Shown here piece by piece: positions 35,173-47,118 of a stretch of DNA of 64,000 bases. The position numbers were made by a program, and so were the translations under genes. The notes beneath the pieces are model-generated. The model did no database searches and was not told the DNA's origin. It saw only the letters and a program-made list of their open reading frames with translations. How positions within the stretch are numbered: the stretch's first letter is position 1; each line of letters starts with the position of its first letter. This DNA comes from Citrus sinensis (lineage: Eukaryota > Streptophyta > Magnoliopsida > Sapindales > Rutaceae), in NCBI RefSeq assembly GCF_022201045.2, contig NC_068557.1, positions 32,589,501 to 32,653,500 of the forward strand. The letters run 5' to 3'.

Positions 35173-37012
35173 GGTCTTGTGATCCGATCTGAATACTCGG
35201 CTACTGATGATTAATCGTTTGACGTTATATTACTGAATGAAATGGCCGAAAACTATATACATCTTAAGAAGACGTCACGCTCACATTCGCATACACGCAC
35301 AGTATTAGTTGTCAAAGCAAACAAATTTGGGGTCGTCAGACACGTAGGTAGAATATTAGGTAAACATATGTTCATATTTCTCTGGATACAAGTTCATTTT
35401 GTCCACTGGAACATGCATCATATCGCAGATTTCTTCTGATTACAGCTGTTAAAATTTAGAACACTACTACTCCTTTAATATATTATCGTTTAATGTCAGT
35501 TTTCTTTTCTTTTCTTTCTTTCTTTTTTTTCCCCCTTTTTGTACATTAAATTTTATTTTTAATCAATCTCTCATTAGTGAGTCAATCACAGTTCAGTCGT
35601 CGTCCTCCTCCGAATATTCTAATTAACTATATAATTTCCAACCTTTAATAATGCCGCACTTATAAATTCTTCAGAAAGAGTTCATTTTACTCACAACCTT
35701 TCAGATTTTAACAAGCTTTTACGAATTTTTTTTTCCTATCTTTAAATTTAGTTTTTTTGAAAAAAAGAAAGAAGTCGACATCATTATCGTTATAACCTAA
35801 ATATTTAATAAATAATGCCACAAATTAATAAAAAGTTAAGGATCGATTGAAACCTTCTCGAAGAGCTCCAGATAAATAATGCCACAGATAGAGACTTCTT
35901 TAAATTTGTTGAACAAGTCATAATGATAAGCAAGTTATCACATTTGTAGAGTTGATTATTTAATTTTGTCTACTTAACCATCTGTCTTGATCTCCATCTA
36001 TCTTCTTTTTTTTTTTTTTCTTTTCCCTGATTGGCTATCTATGTTAAATATTCAAATAATCCAAATTATAATTTATCTTCACCATTAGTATCCTGCCTTC
36101 TTGTGATCGAGCATCAGATGTGTGGAAATCTTACCCAATCATTAGTATAAGATAGTTTTCTCATACACTACTTTTAATTAGTTTTATGTGGAGGATGTGC
36201 ACGATGATCAAAGAATAACACAATGCGTGCATTAAGTACGTATTTTCGCCCTCATGTAGACTGGATGAATGTCAATGCGGATGGTCTTTTTTAAGGAAAA
36301 TTAATCCTGGTCCCTCGGTGTTCAGGACTATTTTTCGCTGCTATGAAGGCTCCTAACTTGGAAATTTTGACCATTTTTAGGGGCAGGGCAACAAATAGCC
36401 TTCTATGCATAATTTTGGCAGTTGATCACGCTGTCAGAAGGGTTTGAAGAATTTGTGGTTGGAATTAATACGAACTCAATGTAGGTTATTTTACTTTTTT
36501 TGAACCCTTTTTTAGAATAGGGATCGCAAAATCCGAGTTCAGGTTCGGGTCTAGGTTCGACTTTTCCGATTCTAGACCCAAATGGAAATTCTATACCGGA
36601 TCCGAATGTAACCTTTGATCAGCCGCCCATGGCTGCACGGGCAGCCAGTTGTGTTCTACCACCGCTGGAGTCTCCTCTCCTCGCTGGCGTCTTTCTCCAG
36701 TCACGGCAGCCCCTGAATCAGCCACATTCACCTCCATAAATTGATAGGTTAAGCAATATGAAGATTTGTTTTATTTAGTGGAGGAACAACAAGGTAAGCC
36801 ATTGATAGGTTAAGCAATATGGAGAGTTGGATAAGCTCATCTAGAGAGTTCAGAGGAGCTCGGGATAACTCAAGTGAGTTAAGTGGAGCTCAAAAGAGAT
36901 CACAAGGAAAATTAAAGGTACTTCATGTGGCTTACATTTGAAATATGATTTGAACTTCAAATTGTAGATATAGTAAAACAAACACAAATTTAAAGAGCAC
37001 ACATACACTATA
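35173..37012. other. Intergenic with a retroelement remnant
   Basis: The first 300 bp are the promoter side of HMA copy 1. A decayed RNase H-like reading lies at about 36220-36480. A 21-bp segment, TTGATAGGTTAAGCAATATG plus flanks, occurs twice near 36740 and 36803. No gene was found. Confidence 0.5.
36220..36480 (+). pseudogene. Decayed LINE-type RNase H fragment
   Basis: The plus strand reads RPHVDWMNVNADG followed by a stop. After frame breaks come ILAVDHAVRR and KNLWLELIRTQC. Plant LINE and related RNase H domains typically show W-KVNTDG, then an AI-HA segment, then LWLE-DS in this order and spacing. Several stops and shifts show it is dead. The identification rests on three short motifs only. 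Confidence 0.35.
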
Positions 37013-40000
37013 CACTACAAGAAAAATGACCTACTATGACAGGTAAAACTGTCATAGTAGGAGGTGGATGACAGTTGTTCATACCGTCATTGTAGCCAGC
37101 GTCAAGAATTGATGACAGAACAATACTCGTCATAACTTGTGATGGATATAACCAATCACACAACTATCATAAGTTTATTTAGAGGGAAATATAATAATTT
37201 TGAATTTGACCCTTTTTTGTTTTTTATTTCGCATGCTATATTTTGAATTTTTAGCAAGAAATCTTAAATTTGGCGCAAAAATGAAAATTATAACTAATTG
37301 ACTTTTTTTTTACAATTAATTCTGAAATTAAATTTATAATGAATAAAAATGAATATTTTGTTACTACCATGAAATGCTTATCATTTTAATAAAAATCTTG
37401 CAATTGATTTAGAAATTAAAATTTCATAATTTAGTTAATTAATTAGATTGTTAAAATGAATATTGCAATTAAAAATTCACTAACAAAGAAAATGAAATGC
37501 ATAACACTGAATAATTATCGATAATTGTCAACAAACATAATTTAACCAAATACAAGTGGCAAGTCCAACATAAATAGAAGAGTATTGTAACAACATAAAA
37601 ACCAAATTTCAGCAACATGTAGAAGACTAGCAGTTTTGAGACTAATGAACCATGATCAGTTCGTTTCCAGCAACACAACAAAGCCAACAACACTGATCAG
37701 ATCGAAAAAAAAAATTCATTCTAGCAGTTTTAGTGAAGCATACAGCAAATACCAATCTAAGAAGACGCTAAAAACGTGCAAAGATGCACCAATACTCATG
37801 ACCTATTCTTGCATCAAAGAAAAAAGATGGCCAACTCCAGCAATACCCACCATCTTCATCAAATTCCAACATAGCAAGTGTAACAAGCTAGGTAACTGCA
37901 CAAGTAAATATAACATCATCAAAACATGGTGGGGAAAATGATCTTAAAACATCTCCCTTGCAATTACCACAGACTTTTTTGAAAGCTCACTGATGTGATG
38001 CGATGGAGCTTCTTTTATGATATGCACAGCTTTTTGGTTTGGCTTTGAGCACAATCAAAATCCAAAGATATCAGTGAAGCAAGCAAACATGCAGCTAGCC
38101 GCTCTAATTGCATGCACGTGTGCTATACTAACTATTGAATCCAAGTAATACATAGTAGAGGTTGTCATATCAATTATAAGAATTCCATAAGGTCTAAACA
38201 AAAGTGTAAGTATATAAGGCTGCATTAAGAAGAATTGAGTGAAGCACTTAGCATTCAGCAACATTCAGCAATAGAAAATGTATTGCAAATGTAGTCCTTT
38301 TCTAGCAGCAAAATCCAGCAGCCCCTAAGCCAAGTAAAATGTACCCCATTTCATCAATCGAAATATATCCAGAAAAATAAGTATTTACACATGAAATTAA
38401 TTGAATATGAAAATATTCAATGAAGAATAAGGCCAGACCCTTTTTTTCGCTTCTCTAAAGTAAGGAATTAAAAAGGATTGAAGAAATTTATGCAACAAAA
38501 TAAATAAAAATATAAATTATATAGTACTATTAGTTGTGTATAACACCTACCACATAGACAAAGCATCCACAATAATCTTTGCGCTCTGCAGTTTCCTGTC
38601 AATAAGTAATGATATATAAATAAAATTAAAATCAATAGCTATAGTTGTAATTCTTAGGCCAAATCAAATTTATATGTACTTAAGTTCATGATTCTTTAAG
38701 TTTTGTTCTCTTTAGCATGCCTTCCTACTGGTAATCATCCCATGCCTTAATTAAAGTTTAATACTGTTTTGAATTAGAATATACCAAGAATTTGAGTGAA
38801 TGCTAGAATTATAACTCTTTAAGATTAATGCATTGCATGCTCAGCCTCAGCAAACTTATCAATCAATGTTTGCATACCCGAAAAAGAGACTAAAAAGAAA
38901 AACAGGAATTAAATAACAACTAATATAACCAATTCCTTACTTGAAAAGCTTGATATCACATTTCAGAATAAAAATAAACATAACAAAGTTTCCTTACCCA
39001 AATTTACATGAACATCATCATCAAATTTGATGCCACGGGATAGGGACTCCCCCACTTCCCTCGAGCCCCCTCACCTACAAAATTCTGCACCCCCCTTGGA
39101 AAAATCTGTAGCAAAAATAAGTTTTTGTCTTGGCTGACAATTCCAAGTAGCCCTTTATATGTTCTGGTATGTATAGTCCCAACAAACAAATGAGAAGATT
39201 TATCAGAATTTTTGAAATATATTTTAAGACTAACAGGATTGTGAATAAACACCAACAAGAGCATCAAAGGAACAAGAAAGAAACATCACCAGCCTTAAGA
39301 AGTCTCCATGCATCTTCTCCTCTGCTTCAATAGCTTTATTAAGAATTCCACCTGATGTTGCACTAGTGAAAAAATTATATTGAATGAATAAATAATAGGA
39401 AACTTCAAAGTCTGCAGTTAACTAAATTACTAATGACGATTAAGAGATTCACTCCACAAATTATTCAAGAAACTTTTGCAGATAATATTAATTAGATTTT
39501 GAAGCAATTTTTCAATATTCTTTTCATTCCCATTGAAGGATCAAGCATTACGAGCCAAAATGCAAACACAGGGCATTACTTGAGTAGCAACTTAATCAAT
39601 TGTCACAAGTTGTACAAGACTTTTCAATCCAAAAGAAGGCTGAATTGTAGAATAAAATGTAATCCTATCATTAAAAGCCCAAACGAACATTATTAACTAG
39701 ATTTTTAAATTTCTTGAATCCTAAAACGGAGAGTTCATTCGTATAAAGCTATCAATTCCGGCCTCACTGTTCTACTCATCCCTGTCTCGCTCAATTTAGC
39801 CGATTAATGAAGTAGCTCAAGAAATGTTTCTAAAATTTAATAAATGAGAAAATTCTATAATGAATTATTGTAATACTAAAACACAACATTACCCAGAAAT
39901 GTAATAGAACCTTTAACAAACACATGGAATGCAAAACTCATATGTAAAAAATATATCATTAATGCAAGAGTCGGAACAACATCCTATACTATATATAAAT

Positions 40001-40780
40001 TTATAATCACAAATCGAGTAAGAGAAACAATCAAACAAAACAATAATGCAAAAAAAAAAAAAAATTTGAAACCCACAAAAAAAAAATCATACTTAGGGTT
40101 TAAAAGAGATGAGAACTTTGAAGCTTGTGTCGAAGATAGTTGAGATAACGGCGAAGCTCACCATCACTTGCTAGAAATCGCTGAGAAATAGGTAAAGCTT
40201 GCTTGCGAATGAGTGTGGCTTTCAGGGATTCTTGATGGCTAGGGTTTCGGCTGTCGTCGACAGGTAAGGTTTTGGTTTCGATTTACGACTGAATTTGATT
40301 CCGCTTTGGCAAAGAAAGACTGCGGCGGGTCAGCGGCGAGCCAACGACAGTGAGGGTTGTCATTGTCAGTGAGGAGCGAGCTACATTCGAGAGAGAAGTT
40401 TTAGAGTAATGAGTGAGTGTGGCCTTAACACTTGGGAAAAAAAGAGGTTGAAATACTAATAAAGGTGTGAAACAACGTCGTTTCACTTCTTTCTTTGTTT
40501 TGATGTTGTTTTATTTTTATTTTTTATTATTTAGAATTTTTAAAATTTCGGTCAAATCAAAAGTCAAAATAAAATTCTATCATAATTTCTTGATAGAGAA
40601 AATATAAATCATTAGTTGGTCATAAGTATTTGACAACAGTAAATTCTATCATATATTTATCATTAATTTTTGATAGAAAATTTTTTTGTCACATGTATGT
40701 CGTACTTATAAGATATAAAACCTTTTAGTCAAAAACTATCACATGAGTAACTGTCATTATAGGTCATTTTTCTTGTAGTG
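37013..40780. mobile_element. Non-autonomous CACTA (CMC/En-Spm) transposon, 3.8 kb
   Basis: Left end CACTACAAGAAAAATGACC (37013-37031) and right end with the same 19 bases in inverted orientation (40762-40780). ATA flanks both sides (37010-37012 and 40781-40783), the 3-bp duplication typical of CACTA elements. Just inside the left end a perfect 13-bp stem (37030-37042 with 37049-37061) forms a hairpin, and TGTCAT-type subterminal motifs recur at both ends. No transposase frame was recognised in the interior. The stretch 40090-40450 is less AT-rich, with GTCGTCGACAG and GGCGGGTCAGCGGCGAGCC, and looks gene-like, possibly captured host sequence or the old element promoter. Confidence 0.9.
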
Positions 40781-41649
40781 ATATGGTTCATCTTTTGGCT
40801 TACATTCACGTGAGATTAGCATATATACATAACATGAGTTGGATGTTTGAATGGAGATGTGGGCGTTGTTAAAGATAGAGATAGTGAATAAAGATGTAGA
40901 GCTAGAGTGATAACAATACAGTGGAACATATGATAAAAATGAAGAATAGAAAATGGTAGAAATAGCCTCCAAAAAAACAAAAAAAAGTGGATGATGATCC
41001 AGGAAGGAGGTAAAGGAGCCCCAAACATAAAGGTCACTCTCCATTTTGAAAAATATGGCATTTATATGGCAGAGGCTAGTGGTAAAGAGAGTGGATAAAT
41101 TTTTAAAGTTAAATGTCATGCTTAGGTTAAAAAAAAAGGGAGAATATCTTTAAGTTATATGTCGCATTTAAGAAAAGGTAGAAATTTTTTCTTTTTGTAC
41201 TATTCTTTCTAAAAATATGTTTTAAACGTCCTATCTCAATGATAAATTTTAAAGTGATGATACAACCATAAATTCTTATACAAACTTATCTTTTACAAAC
41301 TAATTTGACATTAATTTATTGGTTGAATAAAAATACAAAATAATAAAAATAGATCATGTGGGGCAAGAGATATTTAATTCAACCAATTTTATCATACCAT
41401 ATCAGTTTGTACAAAATAAATTTGTGTAAAAATTTGTGCCTATATTATTACTCTACATTTTAAAGCTCATCTAATGGAATAAATTCTTTCTTGTGACATC
41501 CTTATATTGCTCCAAATATTGTGTCTAAATAATATAATCATCTATATGTCCTTTATTTATAGGTCCAAAAATCATCCCAAACACAAATAATGATATTCAT
41601 CACTTAGCAATTGGAATGAAATGTTGAGATAATTTAGCTGCATTTAGTA
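40781..41649. other. Intergenic, no supported gene
   Basis: AT-rich sequence between the CACTA element and the MULE-type MITE at 41650. No gene or defined repeat was recognised. Confidence 0.5.
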
Positions 41650-41790
41650 GGGTCCGACTATGGTGCAACTGTGGTACTGTGCCACAGCTGCATCCAACCG
41701 TTGGATCTACTTGAATGGGTACAGTCCATTAGGATCCAACTGCTGAATACAAATGTGGTACGGTACCACAGTTGCACCACATATTTTCCT
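41650..41790. mobile_element. MULE-type MITE, 141 bp
   Basis: Perfect 9-bp direct repeats CATTTAGTA flank it (41641-41649 and 41791-41799). Left end GGGTCCGACTATGGTGCAAC, right end (reverse complement) AGGAAAATATGTGGTGCAAC; both continue TGTGGTAC-GT-CCACA. The left terminus nearly matches that of the larger element at 48876. Confidence 0.85.
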
Positions 41791-41799
41791 CATTTAGTA

Positions 41800-43912
41800 T
41801 TGTTGTTTGGATTTACTAATATATTTTCCCGCCATATCCCATCCCACAAAATAGGAAAGAAAGAAATTAATGAATCTAATTCATTTGGGCTAGATTCCCA
41901 GAGGCCCGATCCAGTTAAACACGTCACGAATTTTTTTATTAAAAGGGGCCTCGTTGCCATTAAACCACATCGCCAATGATTTTATTGTATTCGAAAGTTA
42001 GCAAATATATATATATATATAGTAGCAATTAAACCATAAAATGAGTAAAACCTCCTCAATGGATTGCTCAAATATTAAAATCACCAAAAGGGGGTTCATT
42101 AAAATAATTGAACAATTTTCTACTTAAATTAGCACATGGATTTGAACTGGAAATGCATGCATGACCATGTGTGTGTACTGAATTCAATTGGATTTAGATG
42201 GGGTACCGACCAACAAAGCAGCAGCTTAATAATTAATAATAAAGGAATTTAGAATTTGTATATACGCATGATTCCTTTCCATCCAGGCATGCATCTGCCT
42301 TCATCTCCACCTTCATTTTCCTTTTAATATATAGTTTACTTAGTCAAATACATTAACTATAACAAAAGTAGCAACTAGCATAAATAAGATGTATATACAT
42401 ATAGAGAGGGTCCAGGTCCATGCATGCCAATAACAAGTGAAAATTTAACACTTACAGTCAGTTTGGTAATATTATAGTTTTTAAAATCATCGTTGTTAAC
42501 TATGATGTAGTAATAAACAATTGTGAAGAGAGTCTGTCTGTTAAATATTTGGTAAATTTATTTAAAAAAATGTCGTGTGTTTTAAAAACAGTCATAAGTG
42601 TTTGGTAAATTTATTGTTAAACTGTTGTAAGAATACAAATAATTGAAATGGATGTAATGATAAATAAAATTTGCTTACACATTTATAAATATATAAATAA
42701 ATTATTTTTTATCATCTATATACTTTAATTTAATTAAAATGAATATTTTAATATTATTAATTTTAATTTTATTTGTTATTTAAATATAATTGGTAATAAT
42801 AATGATATCTTTAAATGTAGCGATTTTATTTCCCAATTGATAAGGATAATTTTAGATTTTTATAAAATATGTGAGGACATATATGTAATTGTATTAAGTA
42901 TAAAACCGATTCTCAAAATTAAATTTTTGAAAAGTTACACCTTCCCTACTTTTCAAAATATCTTTTAAGATGGGGTAATCTTACAAAAAATAAATTAAAA
43001 AAATTACTAGATAATAAAATTAATTATTAATTTTTTAAAATTATTTTTGAACCTCTAAAATGCAATCTCAAAAGGGGCCCTAATATCAATCAGAGGAGGA
43101 GGATATTGTCTACTGATTTTAGTGGCTGTGTGGTGTCTTAATTTCTCCATCCATTTTAATTAATTTTCAGATAAATAACGACTGTAGCCTCTCTATCTAT
43201 GGCATATTTTGAAGCTCGACCAGTACCAATCAAGCCTAATCCGTCACCAAACAAGCTAGGACCAAACTACAATACCCCACGTTGCGTTTCTTCTACTTGT
43301 GTAATGTTTCCTTTTCTTGTCATAGAAGCGTGCTCGAAATGATCTCCTTTTGTTTCCTTCAATTTACTTACTTGTATTTTTCTTTTTGAAAAGAAACTCA
43401 AAGATTGAAATTACGATTTTAAAATGCATCACTTAACAATTAACCATTTCAAATTCCCAATTTGTTCCATTCAAATCCTTCATTGAATTCTAAGTTAGTT
43501 AAAAATATTTACACAATCATAAAAGGACAGTTACATCCTTATATATCTTTATTAATTTTATTTTTTCATGTAAAAAATCTACTGATTTACTTACGATAGA
43601 TTTATGACCATAAAACTTGGAGGTTTCGCATTGTTTATCGCATTTGCTCTTCCGTAAACTCGTTGTCCCCGCTCTCAGTAACATTCTCATTAATTAACTT
43701 TCGATAACATTCTCATTAATCATTTGCAATAACCTTGACTAGCTTAAATCATTGACTCTTATCTTAAACGATAAATATAAAAGACAGCTCAATTAAATTT
43801 GAGTGAATTGAATGCCTTTGTCATTGGCGTTTCTAGAAGGTGCAATTGAGTCAAGGACTTGAAAGAAGTAAATTTTGAAGTTCGTTCATGACTTAAAAGA
43901 TGCATTATAAAG
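41800..43912. other. Intergenic, AT-rich repeat debris
   Basis: Between 42460 and 42640, GTTTGGTAA-type motifs resemble the ends of the MITE family near 23643, but no complete element could be delimited. A TA run lies at 42005-42021. No gene was found. Confidence 0.45.
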
Positions 43913-44128
43913 TTTGGCTTCATTGGCAATGGAGTTCCCTTAAGTGGCTTGACTAAGTTTGCTCTCTAGTTTGAGTCACATAGAAGTCGCATTTGTTGAG
44001 AGAATCTGTGCCTCCCGGTTCGAGTGGGGACTTCTAATCTGGATTATGGTACAGACTTAAAGGTGTCTCCCACAGTTGGGGCTCTCCCCAGAATAACTCG
44101 TGGTTAAGATTAAAAAAAAAAAAAAAAA
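43913..44128 (+). mobile_element. Probable tRNA-derived SINE with poly(A) tail
   Basis: A good B-box-like CCCGGTTCGAGTGG lies in the middle and a 17-base A run ends the unit (44112-44128). After the tail comes GGCATTTTAAAA, similar to GCATTATAAAG at 43902-43912, a possible imperfect target duplication. The left boundary and A box are uncertain. Confidence 0.45.
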
Positions 44129-44638
44129 GGCATTTTAAAAATCTGTGGTCTCCAAAATTTCATTCGAAAACGAAAAGCACTACTCACCTTTTATAAAGCA
44201 TTAAATAAAACTATATGACTGCGACTCTAGCGGACTACATATATCTTTAACAGGAGGACATCACTAAAATAATAAGAAAGGGCGTACGTATGTGCACGAT
44301 CAGAAAGTGAAGGACAAGGTTAGGAATCGGAAATGCATAATTAATTGAAAAGGCAATCAATATTAATGGAAACCTCTTATTAAATTAATTGTAGCATCAA
44401 CAAATTGATCAACGGATCCACCGATCTTGCTTTTATTTAGCTATTATTTTCCTTCCTATAAAGTCTATATCATTATTGTTATTTATTATCATCATCAAAA
44501 AAAAGTAAATGATTAAATCAACAACATACAAGAGGCAACTAGAAGAAAAGGACATGATCACCGACAATCACCATTCACGATCATTGGTGGGTGGCGGTAG
44601 GCAGTAGCATGGATTGGATTTGTATATGTAATATGAAT
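44129..44638. other. 3' flank of HMA copy 2
   Basis: The region between the SINE tail and the stop codon of HMA copy 2. It probably contains that gene's 3' untranslated region. Nothing else was recognised. Confidence 0.5.
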
Positions 44639-45752
44639 TTACATGATGGTGCAAGGCGCTGTTGGATTTTCTTCACAGATGTAATCTGAGCAACGACTTC
44701 TGTAATAATCTCTAGTATCGCAGCCGCCAGCCCAACCCTCATACACTGGCCTTCCACAGTACCCATCATAATGCCTCGTTTGCCCATAGCCAAGATCGTA
44801 ACATGGTCCCCCACCGCGCCCCTCATAACATTCCCTGCAGCACACCCCGACCGGCGGGTGACACGGAACTGGAGCCGGTGCTGGTGCAGGTGCCGGTGCC
44901 GGTGCCGGTGCCGGTGGTGGTGGTGATGGTTTTGGTGGCTCTTTAGGCTTTTCTGGCTCTTTGGGTTTCGCAGGCTCTTTAGGTTTCTCGGGCTCTTTAG
45001 GTTTCTCGGGCTCTTTGGGTTTCTCCGGCTCTTTGGGTTTCTCAGGTTGTTTTGGCTTCTCGGGTTCTTTGGGTTTTTCAGGTTGTTTTGGCTTCTCGGG
45101 TTCTTTGGGTTTCTCAGGTGCTTTTGGCTTCTCGGGTTCTTTGGGTTTTGGTGGTGGTGGTTTAGGCTTTTCAGGTTCCAGGATTGCAATACTCTTGATT
45201 GAACCTTCACCTTTGCAGCATAGTTTGTCCCTGATCTTTTCAGGACTGCAGCACACTACTTTTATTCTCACCGTATTCGTCTTCTCATCGAATATCTGGT
45301 CTTGTATTTCTCTTGTTCATAAAGTTGTCAACATATATATATATCTTAGCTCACTGATCCATAATAAACCACTTTTATTGACAAATACAAAAAACACAAT
45401 CCCACGACTAATTAATTATTAAAGTGATCGGAGATAGAGACACTTACGAGGGAATTTGCAAAGTACTTTCTTGACTTTCTTGTAGCACTTTGAGCACTGA
45501 AGGTCAACCTTCAGCACCATCGTCGTAACCTTCTGTAAACATTACAGAGATAGTTGATTAATGAATGATTTGTAGCCATCACTGATATTTAGTAATTACA
45601 GGCCAGGGAGTGGGAAATATTTTAATGGTTAATTTCTGAAATTAAAGAATTAATCAACAACAGAAGCAACTCTCTCTTTCTCTCTCACAATCATCATGAG
45701 ATGCACATAAAAAATTTAACCAAAAGGGCAATTTACAAACCTTCTCCCCCAT
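44639..45752 (-). CDS. HMA-domain isoprenylated protein, PYRICULARIA ORYZAE RESISTANCE 21-like, copy 2
   Basis: Three exons on the minus strand (45752-45741, 45529-45448, 45309-44639) give 254 residues, with the same intron positions and phases as the gene at 34137-35172. The HMA domain reads VTTMVLKVDLQCSKCYKKVK with CxxC at C16/C19, then QDQIFDEKTNTVRIKVVCC. The linker differs from copy 1: a tandem array of about a dozen KPKEPE/KPKQPE hexapeptide units, followed by a proline and AP-repeat stretch. The conserved tail GVCCRECYEGRGGGPC and GRPVYEGWAGG leads to CTIM, a strong CaaX box. The acceptor of intron 1 is a CAGAAG tandem site, so an extra lysine (MGEKKV) is possible. Metal binding and membrane anchoring are inferred from the family. 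Confidence 0.88.
44935..45175 (-). repeat. Coding minisatellite of 18-bp units in HMA copy 2
   Basis: Repeated units encode KPKEPE, KPKQPE, KPKAPE and KPKEPA variants in register. The array keeps frame because the unit is a multiple of three. The opposite strand is also open throughout, a by-product of the repeat. Confidence 0.85.
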
Positions 45753-46748
45753 ATACAGCTGCGATGCGAGTGCTGCTGCGATCCGAGCCTCAGAAAATGA
45801 GATACTGATTATATTATTTGGAGAATGTGGGAGCTATGTATGAAAAGGGTCTTATAAATGAAGCCAATTTCAAGCTTATATATATATATATGATATGTAT
45901 GAAGGAGGAAAACGTAAGAGTTTGAATTCCCGTACGCTTACAGCCAATCATCTGCCGACAAGTCGTATTGGACGTTGAATTGCATGTTATCATCAAGATT
46001 GTCGTTATGTAGAAAGTGTTGCTTCTCATTTATGATTGCTGACTCTCCAATCTTCCATTGCATTTGCACGTGCTGGCTTTTATTGGATTGACGCAGCCCA
46101 TCACCACCCCTCCCTCCCCTTTCTTTTTAATCACTCAAGAGTCACAGAGATCATTAGTTTTAAAGATGCTTCACTTGAATCCTCCCTTACAAACTCCTAA
46201 TCACATTCTATTTCATTCAATTTATTTTATAACTTTTTTTATTTTATAAAAGTTAACAACATCACAAGAGCAGTTTTAGAGTCCTACAAATTGTTACTGT
46301 TGTCTTTCAATAATGCATAACACATTTCAAGGTGAGTGTTAACATGGTTAATTAGCAGATATTTTATGCCCTAAATCTTTATTGAGCTACTTTCTAAAAG
46401 CAAAAGTGATAAGCACCCTCTCCATGCAAGTGCAGCACATCGTTCCTTGATCTACAATCATGGGCCACGCACCCCTCACATGGCGACCGTACGCGTGTCC
46501 CAAGGCGTAGTGCGCCACGGATCAAGTATTCATTCATCCACAACAACTTTCGCGTCTCAATGTCAAAAAAGAGAACTACACGGTGTGGTACGTGTCGGTT
46601 TGAGATGCCTGACAATCACAATAACATTAGTCGTTTGATGAAATGATTTCATCGAGCTACCGTTGATTGCAATTTCCATAAACAAAGGGCCCCACGATCA
46701 GCGTAAGCTTTTGAAAGTTTAAGCAATCCCCGTAAGTATAGCTCCAAA
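45753..46748. other. Intergenic, upstream of HMA copy 2
   Basis: The promoter side of HMA copy 2, with a TA run at about 45877-45892. The segment 46420-46640 is less AT-rich and open on both strands for about 70 codons, but I recognise no protein in it. Confidence 0.45.
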
Positions 46749-46764
46749 GCTAAGCAAGCAACTT

Positions 46765-47102
46765 TTTTTTTTTTTTGAATACTGATTAATCATCATATTA
46801 TTGTATTACACAGATATTTACAACAACTGCTATTGTAGCAGAGATATTACACTGATATTTACAATCAGATATACATGATTGGAACTTACATTATTACATT
46901 GAATTCTATGAAGTACATGCCCAGACAAATAACCCCTCACAGGAGAGGGATGTCCATACTCCACTTACATTTTGCAAGGGAGAATGATTTTTAAATATAA
47001 AGAACATTTAGCCCCCACAATGCTTTTGTGGGGGCTAGAACCGCTGCCCTCACAAGCATTGTGAGGGCAGCAGCCCACCACTTCGGCCAAGGCCGAAGTG
47101 GC
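46765..47102 (-). mobile_element. tRNA-related SINE with three 5' hairpins, perfect 16-bp TSD
   Basis: Perfect 16-bp direct repeats GCTAAGCAAGCAACTT lie at 46749-46764 and 47103-47118. On the minus strand the element ends in about 14 A residues, so it was retroposed in that orientation. Its head has an A-box-like TGGCCGAAGTGG and, 47 bp later, a B-box-like GGTTCTAGCCC, as in pol III-transcribed SINEs. Three strong hairpins occupy the head: CCACTTCGGCC/GGCCGAAGTGG, GCTGCCCTCACAA/TTGTGAGGGCAGC and GCCCCCACAA/TTGTGGGGGC. The body (about 230 bp) is AT-rich and non-coding. The family was not recognised. Confidence 0.8.
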
Positions 47103-47118
47103 GCTAAGCAAGCAACTT

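Noticed and set aside
40283-40486. 67-codon minus-strand frame in the CACTA element
   Set aside because: No transposase or host domain is recognisable; possible captured exon but unsupported.
44961-45422. 153-codon plus-strand frame of GFSGSL repeats opposite HMA copy 2
   Set aside because: It is the antisense reading of the in-frame KPKEPE codon array; the minus-strand gene explains it fully.
46394-46638. Overlapping 60-70-codon frames on both strands in a GC-richer patch
   Set aside because: Neither resembles a known protein, and openness on both strands is expected from the local composition.
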